Assembly: GCF_001401805.1 (NCBI RefSeq) | Contig: NZ_LKDW01000037.1 | Coordinates: 1 to 39,349 of the forward strand | DNA length: 39,349 nt | Direction of reading: 5' to 3' | Source of the DNA: Pseudoalteromonas sp. P1-25 | Lineage (GTDB): Bacteria > Pseudomonadota > Gammaproteobacteria > Enterobacterales > Alteromonadaceae | In this document: positions 8,245-15,966 of the stretch, piece after piece | Layout: each line of letters starts with the position of its first letter | How positions within the stretch are numbered: the stretch's first letter is position 1 | Notes under the pieces: generated by a model | Seen by the model: only the letters and a program-made list of their open reading frames with translations | Database searches by the model: none | Told to the model about the DNA's origin: nothing | Position numbers and translations under genes: made by a program

Positions 8245-9567
8245 ATGGTTGAAATACAAAAGTCAGAATTTAAAGCACGCCGTGAGCGCTTACTTTCACA
8301 AATGGACGCAAACAGTGTGGCTATTATACCTGCGGCCAGTGAAGTAACGCGTAGTCGCGATACTGAATATGCCTTTAGGCAAGACAGTGACTTTTTTTAC
8401 TTAACCGGTTTTAACGAACCCGATGCTGTTTTAGTGCTGTGTAATAACAGCGAAACACCTAGTACGCTATTTTGCCTTGATAAAGACAAACAAGCCGAAA
8501 TTTGGCATGGCCGCAGAATTGGCTTCGAAAAAGCTAAAACTGAGTACTTATTCGACGAAACTTACGCATTAAGTGAGCTAACTGAACAATTATTAGATTT
8601 GGTTAACGGTCAGCAGATTTTATTTTATGCACAAGGCGCTTACCCACGCTTTGATACCAAAGTATTTACCTTGTTAAGTACGCTTAGAAGTGGTGCGCGA
8701 AAAGGCCTCAAAGCACCAAGTACCATTAAAGAAATACGCGGCCTAATTCATGAAATGCGTTTGTTTAAATCGCCCAGCGAGGTAAACATTATGCGCGAAG
8801 GCTGCGAGCTAAGTGCCCGCGGACATATGCGCGCAATGCGCTATTCACACCCCGGCGCTACTGAATTTCAGTTAGAGGCTGAGCTGCATCATCATTATGC
8901 AATGCACGGTGCCCGACACCCAGCGTACGGCACCATTGTGGGTAGTGGCGATAACGCTAATATTTTGCATTACACGCAAAATAGTGATGTGTTAAAAGCG
9001 GGCGATTTAGTATTGATTGACTCTGGTTGTGAGCTACAAGGCTACGCCGCCGATATTACACGTACTTTTCCGGTTAATGGCAAATTTAGCGAGGCGCAAG
9101 CCGCACTTTATAACATTGTACTTAAAGCGCAAGAAGTGGCTTTTGAAGAAGTTAAACCCGGTGGTTTTATGTCGCACGCCAATAAACGAGCCATGGAAGT
9201 AATGACCCAAGGGTTACTCGATTTAGGTATTTTAACTGGCAACTTTGATGAGCTAATGGCAAAAGGTGCTTGCAAAGAATATTACATGCACGGGCTTGGG
9301 CACTGGTTAGGCCTTGATGTTCACGATGTGGGCGATTACAAACAAAATAACGTTGAGCGCGCATTTGAGCCAGGCATGGTTTTAACCATAGAGCCTGGGC
9401 TTTATATAAGTGAAGATTCAAACGCACCGCAGCAATATAAAGGCATTGGTATTCGTATTGAAGATAACCTTTTGATCACCGAATCAGGGCACGAAAACCT
9501 CACACAAAGCGTGCCTAAAACCATAAACGATATAGAAGCGCTAATGCAAAGCGCTAAAAGCGCATAA
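8245..9567 (+). CDS. pepP: Xaa-Pro aminopeptidase (aminopeptidase P)
   Basis: This cytoplasmic dimanganese peptidase removes an N-terminal residue that precedes proline. Its 440 residues compare with 441 in E. coli PepP. The N-terminal domain (about 1-170) precedes a pita-bread M24 catalytic domain. All five metal ligands are visible: Asp259 (LIDSGCE), Asp270 (AADITRTF), His353 (HGLGHWLGLDVHD), Glu383 (TIEPGLY) and Glu406 (IRIEDN). The second HG.GH His (His349) is also present. The gene is 26 nt after ygfB and ends 14 nt before the proposed ubiH start, so one transcript is likely. Confidence 0.96.
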   Translation: MVEIQKSEFKARRERLLSQMDANSVAIIPAASEVTRSRDTEYAFRQDSDFFYLTGFNEPDAVLVLCNNSETPSTLFCLDKDKQAEIWHGRRIGFEKAKTEYLFDETYALSELTEQLLDLVNGQQILFYAQGAYPRFDTKVFTLLSTLRSGARKGLKAPSTIKEIRGLIHEMRLFKSPSEVNIMREGCELSARGHMRAMRYSHPGATEFQLEAELHHHYAMHGARHPAYGTIVGSGDNANILHYTQNSDVLKAGDLVLIDSGCELQGYAADITRTFPVNGKFSEAQAALYNIVLKAQEVAFEEVKPGGFMSHANKRAMEVMTQGLLDLGILTGNFDELMAKGACKEYYMHGLGHWLGLDVHDVGDYKQNNVERAFEPGMVLTIEPGLYISEDSNAPQQYKGIGIRIEDNLLITESGHENLTQSVPKTINDIEALMQSAKSA

Positions 9568-9581
9568 GCTTGGAGAGTAAA

Positions 9582-10769
9582 GTGGCTAAGCAGTTTGATG
9601 TCGTTGTTATTGGGGGCGGGCTTGCAGGGGCAAGTTGTGCGCTAAGCATTGCTAAAACAAATCCTTCACTGACTATTGCGGTGGTAGAGGCAAACCAAGT
9701 ATCGGGCGATTACCACCCAAGTTTTGATGACAGAAGTATTGCCCTTGCACAGCAATCGGTTGAATATTTACAGCAGTTAAATTTATTTGAGCCAAGTGCG
9801 CCATACACAGCAGCAATAAAAAAAGTAAGCGTGTCGGATCGTGGTCACTTTGGTAAAGCACATATACATTGCGACGAATTTGCTAAACCTTCATTAGGTT
9901 ATGTAGTTGAAGTAAACCCGTTTGGCCGTGCACTGTATCAGCGTTTAACACAAGCGAGTATTACACTTTATTGCCCCGATAGCGTAAACAGTATTAAGCA
10001 AGGCTTAAACAATAATGAATTAAGCTTGCAAAGCGGTGAAAAATTAAACGCTAAGCTACTTGTTATTGCCGACGGCGCGCAATCACCAACCCGAAAATTA
10101 CTTGGTTTACGTTTTAATACTCAGCCTTATGAGCAAGACGCTATTATTGCCAATGTTGAAGTTGCAGGTGGGCATAACAACCATGCCTATGAGCGCTTTA
10201 CCGAGCACGGCCCTATAGCACTTTTACCGATGAGCAATAACCGTTATTCATTAGTATGGTGCATGGCAAAGCCGCAAGTTGAGCTGCATACAGCCTTAAA
10301 CGAAAGCGATTTTTTAAATACGTTACAACATGCATTTGGTTACCGAGCAGGGCAATTTGCAAAAGTGGGCACACGTACAAGCTACCCGCTTGTTTATGGC
10401 CAAGCAGAATCATTAACGGCGCATCGCACGGTAGTTATTGGTAACGCTGCGCATGCTATTCACCCCATTGCAGGGCAGGGCTTTAATTTAGGCCTGCGTG
10501 ATGTGCAGGTACTTAGTCATTTAATCGCAACAAGTAAAAACGAGTTAGGCGGTTATGCGTTTACACGTGAGTATTCACTAAAGCGTAGTAGCGATATTAA
10601 AACGGTAATGACATTAACCGATGCACTGGTAAGGCTTTTTTCAAACTCGTCACGGGTTTTAGCATTTGGGCGCAGCATTGGGCTTTTCTCAATGGATTTA
10701 TTTCCTGCATTAAAAGCACCGTTGGCAAAGCAGCTAATGGGGCAAGTTAAACAAGGTACACGTTTATGA
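9582..10769 (+). CDS. ubiH: UbiH, 2-octaprenyl-6-methoxyphenol hydroxylase
   Basis: This FAD-dependent aromatic hydroxylase of ubiquinone synthesis acts with UbiI in the Ubi complex at the inner membrane. The N-terminal Rossmann motif is VVIGGGLAGASCA, the middle DG motif is VIADGAQSPTRKLLG, and the C-terminal FAD signature is GNAAHAIHPIAGQGFNLGLRDV, typical of UbiH. I chose GTG 9582 (395 residues) because GGAG at 9572-9575 is correctly spaced for it and MAKQFDVVVIGGG is a normal family N-terminus. A TTG at 9570 would add four residues but has no Shine-Dalgarno. The stop overlaps the ubiI start (ATGA). Confidence 0.94.
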   Translation: MAKQFDVVVIGGGLAGASCALSIAKTNPSLTIAVVEANQVSGDYHPSFDDRSIALAQQSVEYLQQLNLFEPSAPYTAAIKKVSVSDRGHFGKAHIHCDEFAKPSLGYVVEVNPFGRALYQRLTQASITLYCPDSVNSIKQGLNNNELSLQSGEKLNAKLLVIADGAQSPTRKLLGLRFNTQPYEQDAIIANVEVAGGHNNHAYERFTEHGPIALLPMSNNRYSLVWCMAKPQVELHTALNESDFLNTLQHAFGYRAGQFAKVGTRTSYPLVYGQAESLTAHRTVVIGNAAHAIHPIAGQGFNLGLRDVQVLSHLIATSKNELGGYAFTREYSLKRSSDIKTVMTLTDALVRLFSNSSRVLAFGRSIGLFSMDLFPALKAPLAKQLMGQVKQGTRL

Positions 10770-11932
10770 AGCAAGCACAGGTTTGTATAGTGGGTGGCGG
10801 CTGCGTAGGGTTAACCCTCGCGTTAGGACTCGCTAAAGCCAATATCAGTGTTGTGGTGTTAGATGCCGCGCCAAAGCAATTACCGCCAAGTGATGAGTAC
10901 GGATTACGCGTAAGTGCGTTGAGCATAGCAAGCCAAACTTTGTTTGAGCAATTAAACGTGTGGCCACACATAATGGCAGAGCGAGCGTGTGCATATACGC
11001 ATATGGACGTACGCGACGCCGACAGTTTTGGTAAAATAACCTTTAATAATGAGCAGCTTGAGATTGATCACTTAGGTCACATAGTAGAGAACGATATTAT
11101 TCGTTTTGCACTGATAAAAGAGCTCGCGCAACAAGCAAGTGCCACACTCATGTTTGATACGCAGTATCAACAAATACACCAAAGTGAGTCCGACGTATTT
11201 ATAACCCTTAAAAGTGGTGAGCCTATTATTGCTAAACTGCTGGTGGCAGCCGATGGCGCAAATTCGGCTATTCGTAAGCAATTTAATATGGCGCTAAGCT
11301 TTAAAGATTACGACCACCATGCACTCGTTGCTACGGTTAAAACCAAAGAGCCACATGCAAACACCGCTCGCCAAGTGTTTTTACCAACAGGGCCTCTGGC
11401 ATTTTTACCACTAAGCGATGCCAACACCCATTCTATAGTGTGGTCTACCAGCCCTAATCACTGCGATGAATTGCTCGCAATGGACGATACTACTTTTAAT
11501 AAAGCCGTAATGGCAGCCATCGATGGCCAATGCGGACTGTGCGAAGTGCAAAGTAAACGCGCAGCATTTCCACTTAAAATGCGCTACGCCCAGCAATGGG
11601 TTAACGGCAAAGTGGTGCTAATAGGCGATGCAGCACACACCATTCACCCATTGGCAGGACTGGGTATGAACCTAGGCCTAAAAGACGCCGCGTATTTAAT
11701 TGAGCTACTGACAAGTGATAATAAAGAGTTTGCGAGTACCCGTACACTTCGCGATTACGAGCGTACCCGCAAGCTCGACGCGCAAAAGCACATAGCCATG
11801 ATGCAAGGGCTCAAAGAGTTATTTGAAGGTGCAAACCCGGTTAAAAAACTGATTCGCGGAGTAGGGCTGTCACTCGTTGATAATCTGGGGCCAATAAAAC
11901 ACCTGTTCGCCAAAGAAGCGATTGGTAAATAA
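10766..11932 (+). CDS. ubiI: UbiI-like ubiquinone hydroxylase (VisC family)
   Basis: This FAD monooxygenase (388 residues) is a paralogue of UbiH encoded directly after it, the same order as in E. coli, where UbiI (VisC) catalyses C5 hydroxylation in ubiquinone synthesis. It shows the dinucleotide motif CIVGGGCVGLTLAL, the DG motif VAADGANSAIRKQF and the FAD signature GDAAHTIHPLAGLGMNLGLKDA. The start codon overlaps the ubiH stop as ATGA, which implies translational coupling. It is the last gene of the operon: a strong terminator follows after about 80 nt. The UbiI assignment over other UbiH/COQ6 paralogues (UbiF, UbiL, UbiM) rests mainly on gene order. Confidence 0.88.
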   Translation: MKQAQVCIVGGGCVGLTLALGLAKANISVVVLDAAPKQLPPSDEYGLRVSALSIASQTLFEQLNVWPHIMAERACAYTHMDVRDADSFGKITFNNEQLEIDHLGHIVENDIIRFALIKELAQQASATLMFDTQYQQIHQSESDVFITLKSGEPIIAKLLVAADGANSAIRKQFNMALSFKDYDHHALVATVKTKEPHANTARQVFLPTGPLAFLPLSDANTHSIVWSTSPNHCDELLAMDDTTFNKAVMAAIDGQCGLCEVQSKRAAFPLKMRYAQQWVNGKVVLIGDAAHTIHPLAGLGMNLGLKDAAYLIELLTSDNKEFASTRTLRDYERTRKLDAQKHIAMMQGLKELFEGANPVKKLIRGVGLSLVDNLGPIKHLFAKEAIGK

Positions 11933-11933
11933 G

Positions 11934-11966
11934 TAGGTTGGCAAGAGCGAAGCGAAACCCAACGAG
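11934..11966. repeat. REP-like palindrome in the ubiI 3' region
   Basis: Directly after ubiI comes GTAGGTTGG...AGAGCGAAGCGAAA...CCCAAC, in which GTTGG pairs with CCAAC around a pseudo-palindromic AGCGAAGCG core. Short palindromes of this type occur in many copies between genes in marine gammaproteobacteria. I can see only one clear copy here. Confidence 0.5.
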
Positions 11967-12010
11967 AAAGTAAAGTAGTCAGTTTTTAGCTGTCAGCTTT
12001 CAGTCAGAGA

Positions 12011-12049
12011 AAAACCGATGTTTAGTTTAAACATCGGTTTTTTGTTTTT
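12011..12049 (+). terminator. Intrinsic terminator of the ygfB-pepP-ubiH-ubiI operon
   Basis: AAAACCGATGTTTA and TAAACATCGGTTTT form a perfect 14-bp stem with a 3-nt loop and a T-rich tail. The A-run on the other side could also terminate minus-strand transcripts coming from the esterase gene. Confidence 0.93.
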
Positions 12050-12065
12050 AAGCGGCTTTAAATAG

Positions 12066-12114
12066 ATTAAAAGCTGCGCTTTTCACGCGAGCAAGCTCTG
12101 CGTCTACATGCAAA
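12066..12114. repeat. 49-bp repeat, copy A (downstream of the esterase gene)
   Basis: It matches positions 13511-13559 at 44 of 49 bases, in the same orientation. It contains the hairpin AAAAGC-TGC-GCTTTT and the inverted repeat GAGC-AA-GCTC. In copy B that inverted repeat reads AAGC-AA-GCTT, so two of the five differences keep the pairing. All five differences are transitions. Confidence 0.85.
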
Positions 12115-12215
12115 GTTTAACACTGCGCTTAATTTTAACTGTAGGCGCTTAGTTTGATGACGCGATGAGTGTCGCTCGTATTTATAGTTAGTTAAAATGC
12201 TTAGCGCTAAATCAA

Positions 12216-13415
12216 TTATAAATTGGCTTGGGCTTCCTTCACCATATCTTGTAGTGCATCAATTAACAGTGGGTCTCGTGAGTTTTGTTTAGCAAGCTTT
12301 AGTGCGTGTTTCATGCTAGTAACAGCTTCTTTAAACTGTTTGTCAGCTGTGTAGCCTTGTGACAATCGCATGTGGGAGTATGCCGCATTAGGGTAGTCGC
12401 GAGTAAAGTGTTTTAGCGTAGTTATCGCTTTTTTAGTGTTACCAAATTTTTGCTGGCGATGGGCAAATTCTACGTACACATCTTGTGGAATTTTAAGCTT
12501 AAATCCGTACTTATCGCTCAATGCTTGGTAGTAACCGGTAATAAGTGATACATCGGCAAACTTTCCGTGCTCGTCAGTCACTTTAAATATTAGGTCGCTA
12601 AATAAATGAATTAGGCTATCACTTAGGGCTGGTAGTATGGTGCCCATATGAGTAAATGCAGGGTAATGCTTATATTCCCATTTTAGCTGCGTAGGTATTT
12701 GTTGTTCTAAATTTACTAACGTATTTAATACGCCGGTATAAAAACGTGCGCCCTCACTTGCTACACTAATAAATAACTCTTGAGCGCCTTTAGGGTGTTT
12801 AGTGTATTTAATAATATTATTTTTTAACTCTTCATCACCCCACCAACCATTTGGGCTTATAGCAATGTAGTTGTTAAATAATTCAGGCTGATTAACTAAA
12901 GTATAAAGCGCTAATGTACCTGCGTTAGAGTGACCAATTAAGGTGTTGTAGCCGTTAGTTGAGTAATTGCTATTTATATAGGGCATGAGCTCGTCAGACA
13001 CAAACTTTAAAAAATTGTCGGTTTGCCCAGCATCGGGCCATTTATTTTTTACAAAGGTTTGAAACTCAGTTTTTGGCTCACCTTGTACTTTAGGTAAGTA
13101 ATCACGCACGCGGTTGGTTGTATCAATAGCAACAAGCATGGCATTAGGTATTTGCTCGTAATCAATAAGGGATTTAACTACACCAGAGGCGGTATGAAAG
13201 TGCTCAACACCATCAAGTAAATAAATAACATAAAGGGGCTGATCGTCTTTTACAGTGTCAGGTATAAAAATTCTGATTGGCCTGTCTTCGTTAAGTATTT
13301 TGGATTGTAAAATGACTTTTTTACCAACGGTTATGTCGGTTGTAGCGGTGTTTGCGTAGCTTAAAAAAGAGGTACTAAAGGTAAGTGCAAACACGAGTGA
13401 TAGTAAGAGCTTCAT
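12216..13415 (-). CDS. Secreted alpha/beta-hydrolase (esterase) with C-terminal TPR-like region
   Basis: This exported serine esterase of 399 residues belongs to the putative-esterase (esterase D/Fes/IroE-like) group. A Sec signal peptide (about residues 1-21, hydrophobic core LLLSLVFALTFSTSFLSYA) leads into the hydrolase domain. That domain carries the nucleophile elbow GHSNAG with Ser163, an oxyanion-side stretch YLLDGVEHF, and a plausible catalytic His256 in FTHMG. From about residue 315 the chain becomes two to three TPR-like helical pairs (FGNTKKAITTLKHFTRDYP; QFKEAVTSMKHALKLA). It is monocistronic, faces away from rpsF and is bracketed by the two 49-bp repeats. The substrate is unknown; siderophore esters or acyl/peptide esters are possibilities. 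Confidence 0.85.
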   Translation of the reverse strand: MKLLLSLVFALTFSTSFLSYANTATTDITVGKKVILQSKILNEDRPIRIFIPDTVKDDQPLYVIYLLDGVEHFHTASGVVKSLIDYEQIPNAMLVAIDTTNRVRDYLPKVQGEPKTEFQTFVKNKWPDAGQTDNFLKFVSDELMPYINSNYSTNGYNTLIGHSNAGTLALYTLVNQPELFNNYIAISPNGWWGDEELKNNIIKYTKHPKGAQELFISVASEGARFYTGVLNTLVNLEQQIPTQLKWEYKHYPAFTHMGTILPALSDSLIHLFSDLIFKVTDEHGKFADVSLITGYYQALSDKYGFKLKIPQDVYVEFAHRQQKFGNTKKAITTLKHFTRDYPNAAYSHMRLSQGYTADKQFKEAVTSMKHALKLAKQNSRDPLLIDALQDMVKEAQANL

Positions 13416-13510
13416 AAATATCCTTATTAAATAATGTGTTGTTTAATAATTGCACGCCTTTAGGTTTGAGTAAATGTTTATAATTTAGGGGCATATGGTG
13501 GGGGGAAGTA

Positions 13511-13559
13511 ATTAAAAGCTGCGCTTTTTACGCAAGCAAGCTTTGCATCTACATACAAA
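13511..13559. repeat. 49-bp repeat, copy B (upstream of the esterase gene)
   Basis: This is the second copy of the repeat at 12066-12114, in direct orientation, 1445 bp away. It lies between the esterase start and the rpsF promoter and shows the same two short inverted repeats. Confidence 0.85.
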
Positions 13560-13655
13560 CCCAATGCACTTATCGTAATTCTGCTTGTTGATATAAAGCG
13601 GATACATATTAATATCATCCTGATAGCTGCTCTTATAAAAGCCTAAAAAACCTGC

Positions 13656-13684
13656 TTGCTTAATTATCCATCTAAGCGTAAAAT
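13656..13684 (+). promoter_or_regulatory. sigma70 promoter of the rpsF operon with GC-rich discriminator
   Basis: TTGCTT (13656-13661) and TAAAAT (13679-13684) are separated by exactly 17 nt. They are followed by GCGCGC, a GC-rich discriminator of the kind found at stringently controlled rRNA and ribosomal-protein promoters. The predicted start is near 13691, giving a leader of about 85 nt that contains the S6:S18-type structure. Confidence 0.7.
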
Positions 13685-13713
13685 GCGCGCTCATTTCGGC
13701 TTTTACACTATTA

Positions 13714-13772
13714 ATTCCTTGCCTTAAACCGACCGGCCGAAACGGTAGAAGGCTCTATTAACCGTAAGGAAT
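13714..13772 (+). promoter_or_regulatory. S6:S18-binding leader of the rpsF mRNA
   Basis: The leader folds as a closing stem ATTCCTT (13714-13720)/AAGGAAT (13766-13772), an inner stem GCCTT (13721-13725)/AAGGC (13749-13753), and an apical hairpin ACCG (13732-13735)/CGGT (13743-13746). A CCG sits in the bulge at 13729-13731, just before the apical stem. This matches the known autoregulatory motif in which the S6:S18 complex binds its own message and recognises a bulged CCG. The rpsF Shine-Dalgarno (AAGGA) lies in the closing stem, so folding would hide it. Confidence 0.8.
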
Positions 13773-13776
13773 ATCC

Positions 13777-14118
13777 ATGCGTCATTACGAAATCGTATTC
13801 ATGGTTCACCCTGATCAGAGTGAGCAAGTATCTGGTATGATCGAACGTTATACTGGTTCTATCACTGAAGCGGGTGGTACTATCCACCGTCTTGAAGACT
13901 GGGGCCGTCGTCAACTGGCTTACCCAATCAACAAGCTTCACAAAGCTCATTATGTTCTTATGAACGTTGAAGCACCTACTGAAGTAATCAGCGAGCTAGA
14001 AACTACTTTCCGCTACAACGATGCAGTGCTTCGTAACTTAGTTATGCGTACTAAAAATGCAGTAACTGAAGCGTCTCCTCTTGCAAGAGAAGAGAAGAAA
14101 GAAGCACCAGCTGCTTAA
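13777..14118 (+). CDS. rpsF: 30S ribosomal protein S6
   Basis: S6 binds the central domain of 16S rRNA together with S18. The 113 residues show the full family pattern from MRHYEIVFMVHPDQSEQV through RLEDWGRRQLAYPINKLHKAHYVLMNVEA to FRYNDAVLRNLVMRTK. The C-terminal tail is short (REEKKEAPAA) and lacks the long acidic extension known from E. coli. It is preceded by AAGGA, which sits inside the leader structure. It is the first gene of rpsF-priB-rpsR-rplI. Confidence 0.98.
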   Translation: MRHYEIVFMVHPDQSEQVSGMIERYTGSITEAGGTIHRLEDWGRRQLAYPINKLHKAHYVLMNVEAPTEVISELETTFRYNDAVLRNLVMRTKNAVTEASPLAREEKKEAPAA

Positions 14119-14161
14119 TTGTTTTGAGTCCTAGCATGGCACGTAGTCAGCAGTTAGTGTA

Positions 14162-14479
14162 ATGGTTAGCCCATATATGAATCAGCTGGTTATATCGGGG
14201 GTTGTTTGTAAAACACCCAAGTTTAGCCAAAGCCCTGCAGGCATACCGCATTGTATTTTTGTTGTAGAACATAAATCGATGCAAACCGAGGCAGATCTTA
14301 ACCGTAATAGTTACGTTAGGCTTCAGGTTGTTGCCAGTGGTAAGCAAATGCAACAACAGACTCAACATTTGCACGTTGGGCAGGCATTGCAAGTGAGTGG
14401 TTTTTTAAATCGCCACGAAGGTCGTAACGGCCTTAGCCAATTGGTTTTGCATGCTCAGCATATAGAAAGAATTATTTGA
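14162..14479 (+). CDS. priB: Primosomal replication protein N (PriB)
   Basis: This single-stranded-DNA-binding OB-fold protein takes part in PriA-dependent replication restart. Its 105 residues compare with 104 in E. coli, and the conserved core is clear: LVISGVVCKTPKFSQSPAGIPHC, FVVEHKS, and GFLNRHEGRNGLSQLVLHAQHIE. The start is uncertain: ATG 14162 gives 105 residues, while ATG 14177 (MNQLVISG) aligns better with the E. coli N-terminus; neither has a strong Shine-Dalgarno. It lies between rpsF and rpsR, its normal place in this group, 12 nt before rpsR. Confidence 0.93.
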   Translation: MVSPYMNQLVISGVVCKTPKFSQSPAGIPHCIFVVEHKSMQTEADLNRNSYVRLQVVASGKQMQQQTQHLHVGQALQVSGFLNRHEGRNGLSQLVLHAQHIERII

Positions 14480-14491
14480 GGAATTAATCTC

Positions 14492-14719
14492 ATGGCACGT
14501 TATTTCAGACGTCGTAAGTTCTGCCGCTTTAAAGCGGAAGGCGTACAACAAATCGATTACAAAGATCTAGCTACTCTTAGAAACTATGTTACAGAAAGTG
14601 GCAAAATCGTACCTAGCCGTATTACAGGTACTAGCGCTAAATACCAGCGCCAGCTAGCAACTGCTATTAAGCGTGCTCGCTACTTAGCCCTTCTTCCATA
14701 CACTGACTTACATAAGTAA
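14492..14719 (+). CDS. rpsR: 30S ribosomal protein S18
   Basis: This S18 of 75 residues is the normal length. It carries the family signature (RRRKFCRFKAEGVQQIDYKD, then LRNYVTESGKIVPSRITGT) and a basic C-terminal helix. It partners S6 on the platform of the 30S subunit and, with S6, probably represses this operon through the leader. The Shine-Dalgarno GAGGA lies 9 nt before the ATG. Codon use is strongly biased, as expected for a highly expressed gene. Confidence 0.98.
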   Translation: MARYFRRRKFCRFKAEGVQQIDYKDLATLRNYVTESGKIVPSRITGTSAKYQRQLATAIKRARYLALLPYTDLHK

Positions 14720-14754
14720 GCAGCGGATTAACAGTTTTTAAAAGGTGTAGAAAC

Positions 14755-15207
14755 ATGCAAGTTATTCTACTAGATAAGATCGCTAACCTAGGTGGCCTAG
14801 GTGACCAGGTTGTTGTTAAATCTGGCTTCGCACGTAACTTCCTTTTCCCGCAAGGTAAGGCAGTTCCTGCAACTAAAGCAAACATTGAAACGTTTGATGC
14901 TCGTCGCGCAGACTTAGAAGCGAAAATCGCTGAACAGTTAACTGCAGCACAAGCACGCGCTGACAAACTAGAAGCATTAGCAGAAGTTACTTTAGTATCT
15001 AAAGCTGGTGACGAAGGTAAGCTATTCGGTTCAATCGGTACTCGTGACATCGCTGACGCTATCTCAGCTGTTGGTGTTGAAGTTGCTAAATCAGAAGTTC
15101 GTTTACCTCACGGTACTATCCGTGAAACTGGCGAATTCGACGTTGCAATCGCAGTACACTCAGACGTAACAGCTACTATTAAAGTAATCGTTATTGCTGA
15201 AGCTTAA
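14755..15207 (+). CDS. rplI: 50S ribosomal protein L9
   Basis: L9 binds domain V of 23S rRNA with its N-terminal domain and reaches towards the next ribosome with its C-terminal domain. The 150 residues show the N-terminal signature MQVILLDKIANLGGLGDQV and KSGFARNFLFPQGKA, the long connecting helix (about 45-75, Ala/Glu/Lys-rich), and the C-terminal domain with GKLFGSIGTRDIADAI. AAAAGGTG precedes the ATG. It is the last gene of the operon and is followed by a terminator. Confidence 0.98.
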   Translation: MQVILLDKIANLGGLGDQVVVKSGFARNFLFPQGKAVPATKANIETFDARRADLEAKIAEQLTAAQARADKLEALAEVTLVSKAGDEGKLFGSIGTRDIADAISAVGVEVAKSEVRLPHGTIRETGEFDVAIAVHSDVTATIKVIVIAEA

Positions 15208-15222
15208 TTTTTAATTAAGCCC

Positions 15223-15252
15223 AAAAAGCCGTGCTTTTAGCGCGGCTTTTTT
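15223..15252 (+). terminator. Intrinsic terminator after rplI
   Basis: AAAAAGCCGTGC and GCGCGGCTTTTTT form a GC-rich stem (one G-T pair) around TTTTA with a T-run. It ends the ribosomal-protein operon 16 nt after the rplI stop. Confidence 0.92.
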
Positions 15253-15326
15253 GTATCTAACATTCCTCTTTAATACCCATCTAATCCCTCTTTATAAAAT
15301 TATTAAACTATTTTTATTATTAGTTT

Positions 15327-15352
15327 AAACCTTTCTTGTCTGTCTTTGCGTC
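15327..15352 (+). promoter_or_regulatory. Candidate ECF-type promoter of the sigma-factor operon
   Basis: AAACC (15327-15331) and CGTC (15349-15352) are 17 nt apart. Many ECF sigma factors use an AAC-containing -35 and a CGT-containing -10 and activate their own operon. Transcription would start near 15360, about 58 nt before the sigma gene. The match is short and could be chance. Confidence 0.35.
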
Positions 15353-15417
15353 TTAGTAATCAATACACTCATTAATACACGTTTTTAAATAAAAATAATT
15401 AAAAGGCGACATCCCGG

Positions 15418-15966
15418 ATGTTACACACAAAACCCGAGCACACGCCCCTATGCGACCTTGCACTCATTGAGCGTGTTAAAGCGGGGGATCAAAATGCTTA
15501 TAAAGCATTGTATGAGCTGCATATAAAGCGTGTTTACGGTTTATGTTTGCGCTTATTAGCTGATGAAGCGCACGCTGAAGATGCCGCTCAAGAAGTATTT
15601 GTGCAGGTGTGGCATAAAATAGCGCAGTTTGATGGACGCTCACAATTTTCTACTTGGTTATATAGCGTAGCGAGCAACATTGCCATTAGTTATGTGCGTA
15701 AGCACAAAAGCTGGTTAAACAAAGTAGTGAGCATAGAGCAAAGCGGTATGGATGAGCAAAGCGCCCAAAGCTGTAAAGGGTTAAACGGACTCGATAAATT
15801 AATAGTTCGTTTACCTGAGCGTGCCCGCATGGTGTTTGTTTTATATGCCATTGAAGGCTACCGCCACGAAGAAATAGCCAAGCAACTGGGTATGGCTGTA
15901 GGGTCGAGCAAGTCACAATATCATCGCGCAAGGCAGTTATTACAAGAGTGGTACGAACATGAGTAA
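15418..15966 (+). CDS. ECF-family RNA polymerase sigma factor
   Basis: This 182-residue protein has the two-domain ECF layout. Sigma region 2 lies at about 25-90 (YELHIKRVYGLCLRLLADEAHAEDAAQEVFVQVWHKI, then STWLYSVASNIAISYVRK). Region 4 lies at about 125-178, ending in an HTH (EGYRHEEIAKQLGMAVGSSKSQYHRARQLL). It would direct polymerase to a small regulon under control of the membrane protein encoded next. AAGGCGA lies 10 nt before the ATG, and the gene overlaps the following one by 8 bp, implying coupled synthesis. The inducing signal is not evident. It lies between rplI and dnaB, genes that are neighbours in many relatives. Confidence 0.93.
   Translation: MLHTKPEHTPLCDLALIERVKAGDQNAYKALYELHIKRVYGLCLRLLADEAHAEDAAQEVFVQVWHKIAQFDGRSQFSTWLYSVASNIAISYVRKHKSWLNKVVSIEQSGMDEQSAQSCKGLNGLDKLIVRLPERARMVFVLYAIEGYRHEEIAKQLGMAVGSSKSQYHRARQLLQEWYEHE

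Noticed and set aside
13656..13776. Leader peptide or attenuator upstream of rpsF
   Set aside because: No short frame with a ribosome-binding site precedes the hairpins, and the structure fits the S6:S18 motif better.
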